Shown: positions 7,995 through 9,940 of the stretch, piece by piece
Layout: each line of letters starts with the position of its first letter
How positions within the stretch are numbered: the first letter of the stretch is position 1
Assembly (NCBI GenBank): GCA_002309395.1
Contig: DBWU01000034.1
Span: 6,779 to 16,718 of the forward strand
Direction of reading: 5' to 3'
Source: Oscillospiraceae bacterium UBA1230
GTDB lineage: Bacteria; Bacillota; Clostridia; Oscillospirales; Oscillospiraceae
DNA length: 9,940 nucleotides
Position numbers and translations under genes: made by a program
Notes under the pieces: generated by a model
Seen by the model: the letters and a program-made list of their open reading frames with translations, nothing else
What the model was told of the DNA's origin: nothing
Databases searched by the model: none

Positions 7995-9548
7995 TTATTC
8001 GTAATGTACCGTTTGCAGATCCAGCACATAGACGGGGTAGAAACGCAAACCGGTCAGATCGCCGCGGATCGCCACCAGATCCGCCAGGTCCTGAATGTAC
8101 AGGTTGGCGGCGGTGTCGCACAGCAGCGTTTCCATCTGCCGATACAGCGCCGTCTGTTCCGCTTCGCTGGCAGACGCCATGGCTTGGGCATAGAGGGCGT
8201 CGTATTCGGCGTTGCTGTAATTGATGAAATTCTTGCCGTTGTCGGACACAAACCGTTCCAGCATGGCACGGGCGGTGACGTTTTTCGCGTCCACACCGGT
8301 GATGGTCGCCTGGAAATTACGCCCTACGTATACGTCGTTGATCCACGTGGCGCTGTCCATCGGCTGTACCGAGGCGTTGATCCCGATGGCGCGGAGCTGT
8401 TCCACCACCACCTCGGCGGTGTCCATGTGGGGTTGATAGCTGGACACCACGGCGATGGTCAGATCGAACCCGTCCGGGTATCCGGCCTGCGCTAACAGCT
8501 CCCTGGCTTTTTCCACGTCATAGGGATAGCGGTCCACCAGTTCCGGGAGGAAGTACCGGGTCAGCTTGGGATAGATACTGCTGCCCACCGCCACGCCGTG
8601 TCCGTCCGCCACCATGTCCATGATCTCCTGCCGGTTGATGGCATAGCACATCGCCCGGCGCACGGTCTCGTTGTCCAGCGGCGCCACGGCGTGGTTGAGA
8701 TACACCGCCTGCACCAGATTCATGGTGTCCTCTAAAATCGTATACGCCGTGCCCAGCTGCGCCGTCTGCGCGGCGGTCAGGTGAGGACACAGATCCACCG
8801 ATCCCGCCTTGAGCGCCAGCACCAGCGCCGTGGGATCGGTATAGATGCGAAGCGTCACCTTGTCGATGGCGGCGGCTTCGCCCCAGTAATCGTCAAATTT
8901 CTCCAGAACCACGTTCTCCTGGGGCGAACGGGATACGAAGCGGAACGGGCCGGTGCCGCAAGGCGCCGTGTCAAGCTGATCGTAATCCGCCGGAACGATG
9001 GCGACGGTCAAAAAATAGATCAGCTCCGGGTCGGGTCTGTCGATCCGGAAGGACACGGTGTTGTCGTCTCCGGCGGTCAGCGTATCGCGCCCGATAGCAG
9101 AAAGCGCCGACACAAGGGCGGAATCGCCCGTATTGCCGGCGCTTTTGATACAGCGTTGTAAGGAGTAGATCACGTCCTCCGCCGAAACCTTCGCGCCGTT
9201 ATGGAACTTGACGTTGTCACGCAGCTTGAACGTGTAGGTCAGTCCGTCCTCGGAAATGCGATAGCTTTCGGCGACCGCGGGGATCAGTTCTCCGTCGGGC
9301 CCGGTTTTCACCAGACCTTCATAGATGTTGAATAAGATCTCTCTGGTTCCTGCCGACATACTTCCGTGAGGGTCAAGACTGTCCGCCAGATCCTGCGGAA
9401 TCGCCACCACGATCTCGTTGTTGGCTTTCCGCTCATCATCCAAGCCGTTACTTCCTTCCGCGCCGCCGCGTTCGCTGCCGCCTCCGCAACCGCCGAGTAC
9501 AGCGCAAACCATGCAAAGCGCCAGGAAAAGAGCAAACTTCCTTTTCAT
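7995..9548 (-). CDS. ABC transporter substrate-binding lipoprotein, SBP family 5 (peptide/nickel type)
   Basis: This extracytoplasmic solute-binding protein of 517 residues delivers substrate to the permeases. The N-terminus is a lipoprotein signal: basic MKRK, a hydrophobic stretch, then the lipobox LGGC with Cys21 as the predicted lipidated residue. A Gly/Ser/Glu-rich tether precedes the folded domain. Residues about 91-130 carry the family 5 signature: AVAESYRISEDG, an FKLRDNVKFHNG stretch, then SAEDVIYSLQR. The bound ligand (di- or oligopeptide, nickel chelate, glutathione or other) cannot be told from sequence. It is the first gene of the operon, as is common, with AAGGAG at 9555-9560 six bases before the ATG. 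The two permease genes, two ATPase genes and three further genes follow on the same strand. Confidence 0.94.
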   Translation of the reverse strand: MKRKFALFLALCMVCAVLGGCGGGSERGGAEGSNGLDDERKANNEIVVAIPQDLADSLDPHGSMSAGTREILFNIYEGLVKTGPDGELIPAVAESYRISEDGLTYTFKLRDNVKFHNGAKVSAEDVIYSLQRCIKSAGNTGDSALVSALSAIGRDTLTAGDDNTVSFRIDRPDPELIYFLTVAIVPADYDQLDTAPCGTGPFRFVSRSPQENVVLEKFDDYWGEAAAIDKVTLRIYTDPTALVLALKAGSVDLCPHLTAAQTAQLGTAYTILEDTMNLVQAVYLNHAVAPLDNETVRRAMCYAINRQEIMDMVADGHGVAVGSSIYPKLTRYFLPELVDRYPYDVEKARELLAQAGYPDGFDLTIAVVSSYQPHMDTAEVVVEQLRAIGINASVQPMDSATWINDVYVGRNFQATITGVDAKNVTARAMLERFVSDNGKNFINYSNAEYDALYAQAMASASEAEQTALYRQMETLLCDTAANLYIQDLADLVAIRGDLTGLRFYPVYVLDLQTVHYE

Positions 9549-9563
9549 CGTCTTCTCCTTTTC

Positions 9564-9585
9564 TTGCCGCCTCCTTCGGCGGCAA
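9564..9585 (-). promoter_or_regulatory. Hairpin in the 5' untranslated region of the transporter operon
   Basis: TTGCCGCC (9564-9571) and GGCGGCAA (9578-9585) form a perfect eight-base-pair stem with a six-base loop. In the minus-strand mRNA the loop and 3' arm read GAAGGAGGCGG, itself a ribosome-binding-like sequence. The stem ends four bases before the real site at 9555-9560. No T tract follows on either strand, so it is not an ordinary terminator. It could stabilise the 5' end or act as a standby site for ribosomes. Confidence 0.6.
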
Positions 9586-9623
9586 CAGAAAATAATGGTT
9601 TCTATATTTAGTTGTCCGCAGGA

Positions 9624-9652
9624 ACTATATCACACTTCCGCCCCGATTGCAA
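9624..9652 (-). promoter_or_regulatory. Sigma-A-type promoter for the transporter operon
   Basis: On the minus strand TTGCAA (9652-9647) and TATAGT (9629-9624) are separated by 17 bases. TGA lies just before the -10, giving an extended -10 element. The start of transcription would be near 9617, leaving a leader of about 70 bases that includes the hairpin at 9564-9585. An A/T-rich stretch lies further upstream at about 9677-9700. Confidence 0.75.
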
Positions 9653-9661
9653 GAGGCAATC
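9645..9661. promoter_or_regulatory. Inverted repeat over the -35 of the transporter promoter (candidate operator)
   Basis: GATTGC (9645-9650) and GCAATC (9656-9661) are perfect inverted arms with a five-base spacer. The repeat covers the whole -35 hexamer, where a bound repressor would block RNA polymerase. The regulator is unknown and arms this short can occur by chance. Confidence 0.4.
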
Positions 9662-9699
9662 TTCCCACCCAACCGAAGAAATTTTAAAAAACACCAAAA

Positions 9700-9725
9700 A
9701 CCTATTGACAAAGTAGGATATAGGT
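9700..9725. promoter_or_regulatory. Inverted repeat over the -35 and spacer of the cysK promoter (candidate operator)
   Basis: ACCTAT (9700-9705) and ATAGGT (9720-9725) are perfect inverted arms 14 bases apart. They enclose most of TTGACA and its spacer. An inner TAGG at 9714-9717 repeats the motif. The 26-base span is of the size bound by dimeric Rrf2-type regulators, some of which control cysteine genes, but I cannot assign it to one. Confidence 0.4.
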
Positions 9726-9733
9726 GCTATGAT
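9705..9733 (+). promoter_or_regulatory. Sigma-A-type promoter for cysK
   Basis: A perfect TTGACA -35 (9705-9710) and a TATGAT -10 (9728-9733) are separated by exactly 17 bases. The A/T-rich stretch at about 9677-9700 could serve as an UP element. Transcription would start near 9740, about 40 bases before the cysK ATG. That leader is too short for a T-box or SAM riboswitch. Confidence 0.88.
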
Positions 9734-9779
9734 GGGAATACAGGGGAAACCACCCGTACAGGATAAGGAGTGATCGTAT

Positions 9780-9940
9780 ATGGCAAACGTCTATACCTCG
9801 GCGGATCAGTTGATCGGAAAGACGCCGCTTCTGGAGCTGACGCGGCTGGAGAAGGAAGAGGGGCTCGCGGCGCGTCTTTTGGCGAAGCTGGAGTACTTCA
9901 ACCCGGCAGGTTCGGTGAAGGACCGCATCGCCAAGGCCAT
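9780..9940 (+). CDS. cysK: Cysteine synthase (O-acetylserine sulfhydrylase), 5' part, truncated by window end
   Basis: This PLP enzyme makes cysteine from O-acetylserine and sulfide. Only the first 53 residues are in the window. They hold the opening [13 protein letters not shown] (8-20) and the cofactor motif [11 protein letters not shown] (41-51), in which Lys47 is the expected PLP-binding lysine. This start pattern and spacing fit CysK-type enzymes better than cystathionine beta-synthase. The remaining two thirds or more, including the substrate loop, lie outside. The ribosome binding site AAGGAGTGAT at 9764-9773 precedes the ATG by six bases. It is divergent from the transporter operon and has its own strong promoter, so it may share a regulator with it. 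Confidence 0.92.
   Translation, partial: MANVYTSADQLIGKTPLLELTRLEKEEGLAARLLAKLEYFNPAGSVKDRIAKA

Noticed and set aside
9586..9700. Small gene or RNA in the intergenic region
   Set aside because: Short plus-strand open frames here run antisense out of the binding-protein gene and lack start signals. Promoter elements account for the sequence.
9734..9779. T-box or SAM riboswitch before cysK
   Set aside because: The leader is only about 40 bases. A weak hairpin (GGG 9743-9745 with CCC 9753-9755) is the only structure, and no T-box or S-box elements are present.

Overview
The window looks like chromosomal DNA from a GC-rich member of the Clostridia, probably an Oscillospirales-type gut anaerobe. 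The reasons are an SRP RNA-dnaX-ebfC block, strong AGGAGG-type ribosome binding sites before nearly every gene, high GC in coding DNA and AT-rich promoters with near-consensus sigma-A hexamers. The taxonomic placement is inference. I see no insertion sequence, phage gene, CRISPR array or tRNA.

Layout. (1) Positions 1-2134, plus strand: the 3' part of a small bacterial signal recognition particle RNA cut by the window edge, then dnaX (DNA polymerase III gamma/tau) and ebfC (YbaB/EbfC nucleoid-associated protein). recR, which often follows ebfC, is absent. (2) Positions 2135-2196: one long hairpin with a T tract on each side that can end transcription from both directions. (3) Positions 2195-9548, minus strand: eight tightly packed genes that read as one operon. 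In transcription order they are a lipoprotein substrate-binding protein, two permeases, two ATPases (a complete peptide/nickel-type ABC importer), a PaaI-like hotdog thioesterase, a DUF3810-type membrane metallopeptidase and a PfkB-family 1-phosphofructokinase-like kinase. Junctions range from an 11-base overlap to a 27-base gap. (4) Positions 9549-9779: a divergent control region with one good promoter for the operon (minus) and one for cysK (plus), each overlapped by an inverted repeat. (5) Position 9780 to the end: the 5' part of cysK, O-acetylserine sulfhydrylase.

How the genes may work together: the importer captures a small peptide or metal chelate at the outer face of the membrane and drives it inward with two ATPases. 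The three downstream genes are co-transcribed with it, but their link to the substrate is not evident from sequence. The shared control region with cysK raises, without proving, a sulfur or cysteine connection. No clearly novel system is visible. The least ordinary parts are the operon's gene combination, the predicted metallopeptidase, the missing recR and the paired palindromes in the divergent promoter region.
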